A stretch of 63,176 nucleotides of DNA from Actinomycetota bacterium (GTDB lineage: Bacteria > Actinomycetota > Geothermincolia > Geothermincolales > RBG-13-55-18). Positions 25,551-33,871 of this stretch are shown piece after piece. Within the stretch, counting starts at the first letter, position 1. Each line of letters begins with the position of its first letter. The notes beneath the pieces are model-generated. The model made no database searches. It was given only the letters and a program-made list of their open reading frames with translations, and had not been told where the DNA came from. Both the position numbers and the translations under genes were made by a program. The stretch lies in the NCBI GenBank assembly GCA_040757835.1, contig JBFLWJ010000009.1, forward strand, positions 54,150-117,325, read 5' to 3'.

Positions 25551-26662
25551 TCCAGCTCTTCCAGGATCATGGCTTCGATGTTTCTATCGACGTTCCTGAT
25601 CCTGCGCAGCTCGTTCCGGTTGGCAATATCGCCGATCGGCTCCTTGAGGTTCTGGATGTTCATGCCTGCCCGGTGCAGGCCGTTCCACGCCTTGCCGGCG
25701 ACCATGAGTCCGTAGGCCTGGTTGAGCAGCTTCTCTGCGACGGCATAGTTATCCGAGCGGTAATCATCCGGGATGTAGCGCTTGATCCTGAACGGCACGG
25801 AGTATCTCTCGCAGAGCCCCAGGAAATCGCGTCCTACCGCGATATTATAACTCTCCTTCGCCGTGTAGCGGCCACGGTAAGCTCCAGGATCGTAGTTGAA
25901 AGCATAAAGGTCCTCGTATCCCTCCACCAGCTCGGGATAACTTTCCGCGATGTGGCGCATGAACCACAGCGCCTGCTGGTCGCGCATGGTCATCGCTCCT
26001 CCGAAGAGGACGTAGTCGGCACCGGCTTCCTTCGCTCCCCTTACCACTGCCTCCAGGTTCTCACGCGAGTCGCACAGGAAGGGGACGACCGGGATCAGCA
26101 GCACCCCTGCCCGCACGTGATCGGTCTCTCGCTTTATGGTCTCGATGACCTCGAAACGGGCTTGTGGGGACGGGCTCCTCTTTTCCAGAAAGCGCGCCAC
26201 CACGGGGTCGGCGGTGGTGATGGTCACCGAGACCGTACACCAGTTTTTACCCCCTATGCGTTCGAGCAAATCCAGGTCCCTCAACACCAGCCGCGATTTC
26301 GTCAGCACGTGCACTGGATAAGCGTGCCTCTCCAGCACCTCCAGGCATTTTCTGGTGCTCTTGTATCTGGCCTCGGCTTGGTGGTAGGGGTCCGAGGCGC
26401 CGGACATGGCCACCACGTCCGGCAGCAGGGCACGGGCGCGGCAGAGGCGCTTGTCCAGCATCCCCGCAGGGTCTCTCTTCACGATGATGTCGTCGTCGAA
26501 ATCGGCCGGCAGGCGGTACTTCTCGCTGCGCGAATCGCAGTAGACGCAACCGAAGCGGCAGCCCTGGTAGGGATTGACGCCGTAACGGTCCCAGAACCAG
26601 CCGTCAATATACTTGCGCACGATGAGGATGGACTTGAACTCCCGCTCGGTGTACGTGACCAT
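25547..26662 (-). CDS. Radical SAM protein, spore-photoproduct-lyase-like
   Basis: A 371-residue radical SAM enzyme with the cluster motif CRFGCVYC (C-x3-C-x2-C) in NPYQGCRFGCVYCDSRS. The following pattern (VAMSGASDPYHQAE, LTKSRLVLRDLDLLERI, VSVTITTADP) is that of the SPL/Rv2578c-like group. Function in non-sporulating actinobacteria is unknown. AAGGGGTG precedes ATG 26662. It is convergent with the MBL gene, sharing 4 bp at the stops. Confidence 0.88.
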   Translation of the reverse strand: MVTYTEREFKSILIVRKYIDGWFWDRYGVNPYQGCRFGCVYCDSRSEKYRLPADFDDDIIVKRDPAGMLDKRLCRARALLPDVVAMSGASDPYHQAEARYKSTRKCLEVLERHAYPVHVLTKSRLVLRDLDLLERIGGKNWCTVSVTITTADPVVARFLEKRSPSPQARFEVIETIKRETDHVRAGVLLIPVVPFLCDSRENLEAVVRGAKEAGADYVLFGGAMTMRDQQALWFMRHIAESYPELVEGYEDLYAFNYDPGAYRGRYTAKESYNIAVGRDFLGLCERYSVPFRIKRYIPDDYRSDNYAVAEKLLNQAYGLMVAGKAWNGLHRAGMNIQNLKEPIGDIANRNELRRIRNVDRNIEAMILEELD

Positions 26663-26845
26663 CGCACCCCTTTACGAAGCGTCGATAGCGCCCTCGCCAG
26701 ACATTATATTAACCGGACAATGCTCAAGCTCCCATACCCCGGGAGTCGACGATCGCAGTACCCGGCATGGGTGAGGTGGTGTGACACGGGAAGAAGCAAG
26801 AACGGCCTAGGAACACTACCGGCAACGCCCAGCCTGGTGCAAACC

Positions 26846-27010
26846 ATGTCAGAGCTGGCGCAACGCTTCAGCATCGAGCCGGGAGCCCTTCTGTGCCTGG
26901 CGAGGGAGATCCTGGCGAGGTACGGACCTACTCCGGGCACTTACATCCCCACGCCGGAGGGTTTCACCGCCCATCTCAGCCATAACATCATCACCTGCGG
27001 GGCTGCCTGA
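26846..27010 (+). CDS. Doubtful 54-residue open reading frame
   Basis: Between the radical SAM gene and ilvD (26663-27032) the only candidate is this frame: MSELAQRFSIEPGALLCLA, then a Pro/Thr-rich stretch and HLSHNIITCGAA. It has no strong ribosome binding site and no recognisable family. The amphipathic first half reads like protein, but the call is weak. Otherwise the stretch holds nothing I can name. Confidence 0.2.
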   Translation: MSELAQRFSIEPGALLCLAREILARYGPTPGTYIPTPEGFTAHLSHNIITCGAA

Positions 27011-27032
27011 CCTGCAGGCTCCGGGGGTACTC

Positions 27033-28676
27033 TCACTCGAGCACGGCACCGCGCGCGGCTGAGCTCACCGTCTTGACGTAACGGCGCATGAACCCCGGGG
27101 GTATCTCACGCTGCGGAGGTCGCGCTGCGGCGATGCGGGACGCGATCTCCTCCGGAGTCAGCTCGACCTCGAGCAGCCGTCCCGGGATGTCAATGCTGAT
27201 CTCGTCGCCGTCGCGCAGGGCGGCGATTGGACCGCCCGCCGCGGCTTCCGGCGATACATGTCCTATGCACGGCCCTGCGGTCGCCCCCGAGAAACGGCCG
27301 TCGGTGACAAGGGCCACGCGCGCAAGGCCATGCAGCTCCAGCCCCATGGTCACCGCCAGGGTCTCAGGCATCCCCGGCCCTCCCCGCGGTCCCTCGTTGC
27401 GGATGACCAGCACCTCGCCCTCGTTCAAGGTGCCATCGCGCAGGGCGGCGAGGCAGTCCGCCTCCGCCTCGAAGACCCGGGCGGGCCCGGAGAAGCGCAG
27501 CATCTCCGGGGCCACCGCCGACTGTTTCACAACCGCGCCCTCCGGCGCCAGGTTGCCGAAGAGCGCCACCGTCCCGCCCTCGGCGAAACAGGGGTCGCCG
27601 CGTCCGCGGATGACCTCCGCGTCCTTCACCTCGGCCGCCTCCACCACTTCCGCCAGGGTCTGGCCCATGACGTTGACGGCGTCCAGGTGGAGGTCTCTGG
27701 CGAGCACCTTCATAACCGCCGGCACCCCCCCGGCCCGGTGCAGGTCCTGGATGCCATGGGGTCCGTTGGGCGCGATGGAGCACAGGGTGGGGATGCGGTG
27801 GTTGAAGTCGTTGAAGCGGGAGAGGGCGAGCTCGAAGCCCAGCTCGTGGGCGATGGCCGGCAGGTGCAGGGCCGAGTTGGTCGAGCCGCCGATGGCCAGG
27901 TCCACCATGAGGGCGTTCTCTACCGCCTTCTTCCCCAGGATCCTGCGCGCCGTCAGCCCCTCCTCCACCATCTCCACGATACGCTTCCCGGCCCGGCGGG
28001 CGTAGAGCAGCTTCTCCGAGAAGTAAGCGGGTATGTTTGCCGAGCCAGGCATGGTCAGCCCCATGGCCTCGGCCAGGCACTGGAAGGTGTTGGCGGTGCC
28101 CATGAGTTCGCAGGAACCACAGGTGGCGCAGGTGGCGCAGTTCAGCTTGTCAAGCAGGTCGTTATAGTCCTTGTGGAAGATGCTCCCCTTCATGCCCATG
28201 GTGTAGCGGATGTTGAAAGCGCCAGGGCCCCCGGTGAGCATAATGGTGGGGCGGTCCAGGCGTGCCGCGGCCATGATCATGCCCGGGATTATCTTGTCGC
28301 AGGAAGCTATCAGGACCACGGCGTCGAAGAGCATGCTGCGCACGTAGGTCTCCACCGTGTCCGCGATTAGCTCCCGCTGGGGCAGCACGAAGCGCATGCC
28401 CTCGTTTCCCTCGGTGAAGCCATCGCAGGGCGCGGGCACGTTGAACTCGAAGGGAATCCCTCCCGCGGCGTGCACGCCCTCCTTGACCCGCTCCGCCAGC
28501 GTGCGCAGGTGCATGTGGCCCGGGTTCATCTCGGTGTGGGAGTTGGCGACGGCCACGATGGGCTTCCCCTTCAGCTCCTCGATCTCCACGCCCAGGCCCT
28601 GCATGATGGCCAGCCGGGCGACGCTGACGGGAAAGTCCCTCTCATCGAAGATCGGTGCGCTCTTGGGTTTGTCCAT
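27033..28676 (-). CDS. ilvD: Dihydroxy-acid dehydratase (IlvD/Edd family)
   Basis: A 547-residue Fe-S dehydratase that makes 2-keto acids in valine/isoleucine synthesis. Cluster cysteines are seen in IASCDKIIPGM and in CATCGSCELMGTANTF; further motifs are GKPIVAVANSHTEMNPGH, LTGGPGAFNIRY, NEGPRGGPGMPE and TDGRFSGATAGPCIGH. The GSCELMGTANT variant differs from the classical CGGMYTANTM, so a sugar-acid dehydratase role is possible. No other branched-chain genes are adjacent. GGAGGAGGGGG precedes ATG 28676. The sirtuin gene lies 54 nt upstream on the same strand. Confidence 0.9.
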   Translation of the reverse strand: MDKPKSAPIFDERDFPVSVARLAIMQGLGVEIEELKGKPIVAVANSHTEMNPGHMHLRTLAERVKEGVHAAGGIPFEFNVPAPCDGFTEGNEGMRFVLPQRELIADTVETYVRSMLFDAVVLIASCDKIIPGMIMAAARLDRPTIMLTGGPGAFNIRYTMGMKGSIFHKDYNDLLDKLNCATCATCGSCELMGTANTFQCLAEAMGLTMPGSANIPAYFSEKLLYARRAGKRIVEMVEEGLTARRILGKKAVENALMVDLAIGGSTNSALHLPAIAHELGFELALSRFNDFNHRIPTLCSIAPNGPHGIQDLHRAGGVPAVMKVLARDLHLDAVNVMGQTLAEVVEAAEVKDAEVIRGRGDPCFAEGGTVALFGNLAPEGAVVKQSAVAPEMLRFSGPARVFEAEADCLAALRDGTLNEGEVLVIRNEGPRGGPGMPETLAVTMGLELHGLARVALVTDGRFSGATAGPCIGHVSPEAAAGGPIAALRDGDEISIDIPGRLLEVELTPEEIASRIAAARPPQREIPPGFMRRYVKTVSSAARGAVLE

Positions 28677-28730
28677 GGTCCCCCTCCTCCATAAGCACGG
28701 GTTCACGAAACCGCGGCTTCGCGCGCGGGC

Positions 28731-29594
28731 TCAGAAGATATCGTAGCTCTTGATGTCCTTGACCTGTTCGAGTATGGGGGGCAGGATCTCGCCGGACCTA
28801 CCGATTATCCCCACATCCACAAGGTCGGGGAAGTAGATGCCGGTGGCGTTGATCTCTATGATCTTCGCGCCCGTCTTCTTGGCGTGCTCAGGGACATAGG
28901 CGGCGGGGTAGACCATGCCCGAGGTCCCCAGGATGAGCAGGACGTCAGCGTCCCGCGCCTCCCCCATGGCCAGGCCCATGTCCTGTACCGGCTCCCCGAA
29001 CCCCACCACGTCCAGGCGGCAGGGGCCACCGCATGGGCACCTCGACACCAGCTTGATTATCCCCCGCAGGTCTCCCCTGCCCATGAGTTCCACCAGTTCC
29101 CAGCCCAGGGCGAAGAGTTCATCGCGCCCGAGCTGTATCTTGTTACCGCAGACCATGCACGCCAGGCGGAAGAGGTTGCCGTGCACCTCGATAACCCGGG
29201 TATTGCCGGCCTCGCGGTGCAGGTTGTCGATGTTCTGGGTTATCACCGACCTCAGTATCCCCAGGCGCTCCAGCTCCCCCAGGGCATAATGCCCGGGGTT
29301 GGGATGGGCCCCCTCCAGCACCTTGAGCATCTCCGAGACGAAATCCACCGCGGCCTGCGGGATGCTGGCCCCGCTGAACATGGAGGTGAAGATGTCTCCC
29401 CCACCCAGTTCCAGGGGGTCGAAACGGTCCCACAGTCCACCGGGGTCGCGAAAGGTGGGGATGCCGCTCTCCTCCGAAACGCCGGCGCCCGAAAAGGCCA
29501 CGAGCCTCCTGGACCTGCCAATTATCGCGGCCGCCTCCAGCTGCTCCTTCCCGAGTTCCTTTCTGGGTTTTTTTCCGGGTCCCTTTCCGCCCAT
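28731..29594 (-). CDS. Sirtuin, NAD-dependent protein deacylase
   Basis: A 287-residue Sir2 protein. NAD motifs: [20 protein letters not shown] and [13 protein letters not shown]; catalytic His in [15 protein letters not shown]. The zinc site is CMVCG plus the compact CPCGGPC. Further NAD contacts are VGFGEPV and [13 protein letters not shown]. Bacterial sirtuins deacetylate acyl-CoA synthetases and other enzymes. The upstream Lys/Gly-rich residues ([12 protein letters not shown]) are extra. GGGGAG precedes ATG 29594. A GNAT acetyltransferase is encoded divergently 217 nt away, a possible opposing pair. Confidence 0.92.
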   Translation of the reverse strand: MGGKGPGKKPRKELGKEQLEAAAIIGRSRRLVAFSGAGVSEESGIPTFRDPGGLWDRFDPLELGGGDIFTSMFSGASIPQAAVDFVSEMLKVLEGAHPNPGHYALGELERLGILRSVITQNIDNLHREAGNTRVIEVHGNLFRLACMVCGNKIQLGRDELFALGWELVELMGRGDLRGIIKLVSRCPCGGPCRLDVVGFGEPVQDMGLAMGEARDADVLLILGTSGMVYPAAYVPEHAKKTGAKIIEINATGIYFPDLVDVGIIGRSGEILPPILEQVKDIKSYDIF

Positions 29595-29762
29595 GGTGAT
29601 CTCCCCGCTGCTTCCAGAGAACGGTTGCCACCACACTACTAGGGATATGATAACCTGAGAAGCCGGCAGCGACCATGGGAAACCGCGGCGCGCTCGCCGC
29701 TCCCCCCATCCCGCACCAGGACGGCGAAGGGCCCTGGAGCTTCCATCCGCGCGACCGCCCGC

Positions 29763-29768
29763 TATACT
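29763..29768 (+). promoter_or_regulatory. -10 element (TATACT) of the GNAT-DUF3795 operon
   Basis: CTATACTATAG contains a good -10 at 29763-29768, 43 nt before the start codon. A very similar CTATACTATGG occurs at 30760 before the next transcript. The -35 regions are weak in both. Confidence 0.45.
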
Positions 29769-29811
29769 ATAGAGAGCCGGGGACATCACTCACATGCGGG
29801 AAGGAGGGGAG

Positions 29812-30264
29812 ATGCTGGAAATAAAGAAGGCCGCCATCGAGGACGAAGAGAAGATCTTCCGGTTGATCCGGGAACTGGCGGATGCCGTGGGATTCGCGGA
29901 GCAAGCGCCCCTTATCGACATAGGGATCTGGTCGAAGACCCTCGAGAGGATGCTATCCTCGCCGGACTGGGTCTTTCTCCTCGCCCTCGAGGACGGCGAA
30001 GCCCTGGGCCTGGTGCTCTTCTACATCAGGCCGACCCTCACTACCGGTATGAACAAGGCCATCATCACCGAGATGATCGTGACGGAAAGGGCCCGCGGCA
30101 GGGGCGCGGGGAAGGGGCTCATCGAGGAGGCCAAGAAGCGGGCCCTGCAGCGGGGGTGCTCCATCATGGCCGTGGCCACCGACCTGGATAACGCGGGAGC
30201 GACGGGTTTCTACAAGAAGATGGGCTTCACCCATGAGCGCATGTACTTCGAGGCGCAACTCTGA
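29812..30264 (+). CDS. GNAT-family N-acetyltransferase
   Basis: A 150-residue acetyltransferase of the diamine/spermidine-acetyltransferase-like type: MLEIKKAAIEDEEKIFRLIRELA, WVFLLALEDGEALGLVLFY, the acetyl-CoA loop in MIVTERARGRGAGKGLIEEAKKRAL, and GATGFYKKMGF. ATG 29812 is preceded by AAGGAGGGG; an earlier ATG at 29794 lacks such a site. DUF3795 begins 2 nt after its stop, so the two are translationally coupled. Confidence 0.9.
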   Translation: MLEIKKAAIEDEEKIFRLIRELADAVGFAEQAPLIDIGIWSKTLERMLSSPDWVFLLALEDGEALGLVLFYIRPTLTTGMNKAIITEMIVTERARGRGAGKGLIEEAKKRALQRGCSIMAVATDLDNAGATGFYKKMGFTHERMYFEAQL

Positions 30265-30266
30265 GG

Positions 30267-30716
30267 ATGGGTGATAACGCGGCCCGTACCGCTTACTGCG
30301 GACTTTACTGCGGCGATTGCATCCCCTCCCAGGCTCGCCTCTTCGAACTGCTGCAGGAACTGCGCGGGATCGCCGCGGAACTGCACCTGGATGACTACGC
30401 GGCACTGATCGCCCGCAGAGACGAGGCTTTCAGAGACTACGCCGCGTTCGAGAAAATGCTCGCCCTGCTGTCCGGTCTGCGGTGCCCCGCCCCCTGCCGC
30501 GGGGGCGGCGGCAAACCCACCTGCGCCATCAGGGAGTGCGCGCTGGACAAGGATTTCGCGGGGTGCTGGGAATGCCCGGACAGGAGGGGGTGTGCTCTAC
30601 TCGAACCCTTACGCGCTTTCCACGGCGGAAGCATCGACGGCAACCTCGACGCCGTCGCGGAGCACGGGGTGGAGGGCTGGGCGGACCGGAGGGGGAAGCA
30701 TTACCCCTGGTCTTAG
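30267..30716 (+). CDS. DUF3795 cysteine-rich protein
   Basis: A 149-residue protein of the DUF3795 family: opening YCGLYCGDCIPSQA, then RCPAPCRGGGGKPTCAIREC and CWECPDRRGCALLEPLR. Twelve or so Cys suggest metal or Fe-S binding; no reaction is known. It starts 2 nt after the acetyltransferase stop with no separate ribosome binding site. A second DUF3795 gene occurs at 49617. Confidence 0.85.
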   Translation: MGDNAARTAYCGLYCGDCIPSQARLFELLQELRGIAAELHLDDYAALIARRDEAFRDYAAFEKMLALLSGLRCPAPCRGGGGKPTCAIRECALDKDFAGCWECPDRRGCALLEPLRAFHGGSIDGNLDAVAEHGVEGWADRRGKHYPWS

Positions 30717-30759
30717 AGGAGGGCGGACCACACGGCACGAAGGTATCCCTGGGCTGGTC

Positions 30760-30765
30760 TATACT
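30760..30765 (+). promoter_or_regulatory. -10 element (TATACT) before membrane-protein gene
   Basis: TATACT at 30760-30765 lies 49 nt before ATG 30815 and resembles the site at 29763 in sequence context. No clear -35. Confidence 0.4.
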
Positions 30766-30814
30766 ATGGAGGAAAGCGGCCTCGGCGGGCGGTTAGCGAA
30801 AAGGAGGGTCCGGG

Positions 30815-31495
30815 ATGGCGAGCGACAGGTATTCCAAGGGTGAGGCGATCAGGTTCGGCTGGGAGGCGATGAAGAACAACTTCGTCTTCTTCCTGCTGTT
30901 CCTGATCGTCGCTTGGGTGGTCTCGGGTGGACTATCGGCTCTCGGCAGCATCAACAGGGGGTCCGGCTTGACCGTGTTCCCCTTTATCTTCGGCGTACTC
31001 GGTTGGTTGGTCGGTATCCTCATCTCCATGGCCCAGACGACCATCGGCCTGCGCTTGAGCGCAGCGCCGGAGGCGACCGCCGAGGTCTCCGACGTCTGGT
31101 CCAGCTGGGGTCTCTTCCTTAATTATTTCGTGGGGGGCATCCTGGTCGGGCTGATGGTCATGGTGGGCTTCATATTCTGCATCATCCCCGGCATCTACCT
31201 CGGCATCAGGTTCTCCTTTTTCGGCTACCTCATCATCGACCGCAACATCGGTCCCGTGGAGGCCATCAAGAGGAGCTGGGAGATCACCAGTGGGAACACC
31301 TGGGACCTTTTCCTGCTGGGGCTTCTGTTCTTCGGCATCATCCTGCTGGGCGTGCTGGCGTGCGTGGTCGGCCTCTTCGCCGCTATCCCCACGACCATGG
31401 TGGCCCACGCGTACGTCTACCGCAGGCTGGAATATGGCGCCGTTTCCGGGCAGGTGCCGCAGGCGCCGGAAACCGTGTCCTCTCCCGAGGCCTGA
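30815..31495 (+). CDS. Multi-pass membrane protein of unknown function
   Basis: A 226-residue protein with about five hydrophobic helices: FVFFLLFLIVAWVVSGGL, FPFIFGVLGWLVGILIS, FVGGILVGLMVMVGFIFCII, FSFFGYLIID and a long FLLGLLFFGIILLGVLACVV segment. PGIYLGIRFSFFGYLI, EAIKRSWEITSGNTWDLF resemble the DUF975/glycerophosphodiester-phosphodiesterase membrane domain group, but I do not assign a function. AAGGAGGG precedes ATG 30815. The methyltransferase follows 34 nt later. Confidence 0.75.
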   Translation: MASDRYSKGEAIRFGWEAMKNNFVFFLLFLIVAWVVSGGLSALGSINRGSGLTVFPFIFGVLGWLVGILISMAQTTIGLRLSAAPEATAEVSDVWSSWGLFLNYFVGGILVGLMVMVGFIFCIIPGIYLGIRFSFFGYLIIDRNIGPVEAIKRSWEITSGNTWDLFLLGLLFFGIILLGVLACVVGLFAAIPTTMVAHAYVYRRLEYGAVSGQVPQAPETVSSPEA

Positions 31496-31529
31496 GTGCC
31501 GCCAGTCGCCCGACTGAGGAGGCGCGAGT

Positions 31530-32336
31530 ATGAGCCGCGACACGGGTGGTTACCTCTGGGACGCCGCCGATTACCACGACTCGTCGTCCCAGCAGAAGAA
31601 GTGGGGGCGCGAGCTTTTCCCCAAGCTGAACCTGCGGGGCGACGAGCGTGTCCTGGACATCGGGTGCGGAGACGGCAGGCTCACCGTGGAGCTATCGGAA
31701 CTGGTGCCTTCAGGCGCCGTGGTGGGCATCGACAGCTCCCCTGAGATGATCAGCTTCGCCCGCGACAGCTTCCCTCCGGAAGATTACCCCAACCTTTCCT
31801 GGCAGGTCATGGACGCTCAGGAGCTGAGCTTTGACGGAGAGTTCGACGTGGCCTTCTCCAACGCCGTCCTGCACTGGGTCCCCGACCAGGGACTGGTCCT
31901 GAGGGGCGTGGAAAGGAGCCTGAAGGGTGGCGGCCGGTTGCTCTTCCAGATGGGGGGAAGGGGGATGGCCGCAAACGTGGTCCAGGTGATGATGTCCGTG
32001 CTCTCTCGGGGGGACTGGGGCAGGTTTTTCCACGATTTCGCCCTGCCGTACCGTTTCTGTGGCCCGGAGGAATACACGCGATGGCTGGAGGACGCCGGCC
32101 TGCGCCCGCTCCGGGTCGAGCTGGTCCCCAAGGACATGACCCACGAGGGCAGCCGTGGCCTCACCGCCTGGATCCGCACCACCTGGCTGCCCTTGACGCA
32201 GCGCCTTCCCGAGGATTTGCGCGAGGGTTTCATCGCCGCGATAGTCGAGGGCTACGTCGAACGCTTCCCTCCGGATGCGGAAGGGCTGGTCCACGTCGAT
32301 GCCGTACGGCTGGAGATCGAGGCGGAAAAAGCCTGA
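31530..32336 (+). CDS. Class I SAM-dependent methyltransferase
   Basis: A 268-residue methyltransferase resembling trans-aconitate methyltransferase. SAM motif I is VLDIGCGDGRLTVELSE, motif II area VVGIDSSPEMISFAR, then QVMDAQELSFDGEFDVAFSNAVLHWVPD, the FxxAVLHW string characteristic of the group. GAGGAGGCG precedes ATG 31530. It ends in a hairpin overlapping its stop codon. The substrate is unknown. Confidence 0.9.
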   Translation: MSRDTGGYLWDAADYHDSSSQQKKWGRELFPKLNLRGDERVLDIGCGDGRLTVELSELVPSGAVVGIDSSPEMISFARDSFPPEDYPNLSWQVMDAQELSFDGEFDVAFSNAVLHWVPDQGLVLRGVERSLKGGGRLLFQMGGRGMAANVVQVMMSVLSRGDWGRFFHDFALPYRFCGPEEYTRWLEDAGLRPLRVELVPKDMTHEGSRGLTAWIRTTWLPLTQRLPEDLREGFIAAIVEGYVERFPPDAEGLVHVDAVRLEIEAEKA

Positions 32337-32358
32337 AGCGCCGGGATCCCGGCGCTTC
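32335..32358. terminator. 24-bp perfect palindrome overlapping the methyltransferase stop
   Basis: GAAGCGCCGGGA (32335-32346) is followed directly by its complement TCCCGGCGCTTC (32347-32358). It begins inside the TGA stop. With a small loop it forms a strong hairpin between convergent genes; no T tract. Confidence 0.6.
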
Positions 32359-32444
32359 AACGAGAGGTTGGCTTCACCTTCTATCGTGAGTTGAGACCTT
32401 ACGGATTGAAATAATGGATAAAAGCACTCCTACGATATCGGGTC

Positions 32445-32972
32445 TCAGTTCCTTGCGTTGCTCTCCAACCTTTGCTGGTCCTCCCTCTTCCACCAGTGGC
32501 TCCTGCCCGCCCCGGTATAAGGCCGCACACCGAACTTCTGCTCCCTGGGGGTAATCCTGGCCTCCGAGAGGCTGTTGAACTGCTCCACCATATACAGGTA
32601 GTCGCTGTCGGGCAGCTCCTCCAGTTCGTCGATCCTCTTCATGGCCAGCAGGGCACAGATCCTCATGGGCGTGTCCTCGAGATAGTTGGCCGCTGCCTCC
32701 CATCCCGACTTGTCCGCATCCAGCTCCTGGTAGATCTCCACCAGCATGTCCGAGAAGATGTGGAAGAGCGCCTGCCCCTTGATCTTCTGCTCGTACATGG
32801 CCTTGTATTCCGGCGTGAACTGGCTGAAGGGCGTATCGAACAGGGTGAATATCCCCTCGGGGATCTTGATGCCCTTGTCGATGAAGTGCTGCTCCAGCCG
32901 CTTCACGAAGAAGCTGCGGCACTTGCTCACGCTCTTCTCGCACTTCTTGACGCTCTGTTCCAGGGTTTCCAT
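32445..32972 (-). CDS. Unknown 175-residue cytoplasmic protein
   Basis: No family is recognised. It is charged and mostly helical, with a coiled-coil-like start (METLEQSVKKCEKSVSKC), FVKRLEQHFIDKGIKIPEGIF, a middle rich in acidic residues, and the Trp/Arg-rich end GRSHWWKREDQQRL. AGGGGAGGTG lies 5-6 nt before ATG 32972. It is preceded by a 31-residue membrane peptide gene 12 nt upstream, so the two are almost certainly co-translated. Confidence 0.7.
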   Translation of the reverse strand: METLEQSVKKCEKSVSKCRSFFVKRLEQHFIDKGIKIPEGIFTLFDTPFSQFTPEYKAMYEQKIKGQALFHIFSDMLVEIYQELDADKSGWEAAANYLEDTPMRICALLAMKRIDELEELPDSDYLYMVEQFNSLSEARITPREQKFGVRPYTGAGRSHWWKREDQQRLESNARN

Positions 32973-32984
32973 TTTTCACCTCCC

Positions 32985-33080
32985 CTAGATGGTATAGAGC
33001 AGACAGGTGGCAGCAACGACGAGGAAGCTGGCCAGGAAGAGTACTCCCTCGTTTTCCCGCATCTCCCTGATCCTGAACAT
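32985..33080 (-). CDS. 31-residue single-helix membrane peptide
   Basis: Too short for ordinary gene finding. It reads MFRIREMREN, a positively charged head, then a hydrophobic helix VLFLASFLVVAATCLL ending LYTI. GGAAGGAGTGAGG precedes ATG 33080 and TAG is at 32985. Layout resembles small membrane peptides that anchor or regulate a partner; the 175-residue protein encoded 12 nt downstream is the obvious candidate partner. There is no conservation data; the evidence is ribosome binding site, composition and spacing. Confidence 0.55.
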   Translation of the reverse strand: MFRIREMRENEGVLFLASFLVVAATCLLYTI

Positions 33081-33871
33081 CTTCCTCACTCCTTCCCCCT
33101 GTCCTGTCCGCCTGACCGGACCTCTTTTTATGTCTGAGTACAGCTTAAATCCCCCCATACATAACGCCTATTTTTTTCTGGGAACCGTGGTTGTTCGCTT
33201 TCAGCGGCCCGGCCAGAGGTGAAAACATATCCAGGGAGCGGCGCCTTTCCAGCCCTGAGCGGCAAGATACGGGGGTCAACGGCAACCTCCCCTCCGGCGT
33301 GCGGCGCAGCCGGCGGCGAGAGCGCCCTCAAACGGTTTCCAGGGAAATGTACATTCACGAGGCGACCAGGCCAGGATTCGCATCAATACCAAACAGCCTG
33401 CATAAAGGCCGTGTAGCGGAATGACGATTTGTTGATGGGGATCTTCCCGAGACAAACGAGGGTGCCGGCAAAAAAGCGGCAGGGGATTCCGGTGGAGGAC
33501 CCCCGCAAACGGTAGATCGCCAGGCATTCCCGGCCGCACTCGACCGCGGGGACCATTCGTTCAGGAGTTACGGCTTCCGCCTGATGCAGTCGGATTCCCT
33601 GGCCCTGTGGATAGCGGGCGGGATCATCACCGCCTGCCTGACCGACCGCCGTTTCGATATCCTCTTCCCCCTGATACTGAACAAGAACGGAGACGGACAC
33701 CGGTTCAGCATGGACCATTACGCCAGCATCTTCGCCGGTGCGGTCCGGGGATGGACCCCGTACTCCCCCACCCTGCCGCGGGAGCTGTCCTGCGGCACCG
33801 GCCAGCTGGTCTCTTCATCCACCCGGCTGCTATGATCGTCTATGAGATACGGACAACGAGGAAGGAAAAGC
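33081..33871. other. Roughly 790-nt stretch without a convincing gene
   Basis: No recognised gene. A frame on the plus strand is open from 33424 to 33835 and contains IAGGIITACLTDRRFDILFPL in pieces plus DGHRFSMDHYASIFAGAVRGW; its first ATG is 33584 and there is no good ribosome binding site. It could be a worn remnant of a membrane protein. Base composition between 33120 and 33440 is less GC-rich than usual. Confidence 0.25.

Noticed and set aside
25673..26845. Long plus-strand frame across the radical SAM gene
   Set aside because: Mirror frame of the SPL-like gene; only its last part (26846-27010) is outside and was kept as doubtful.
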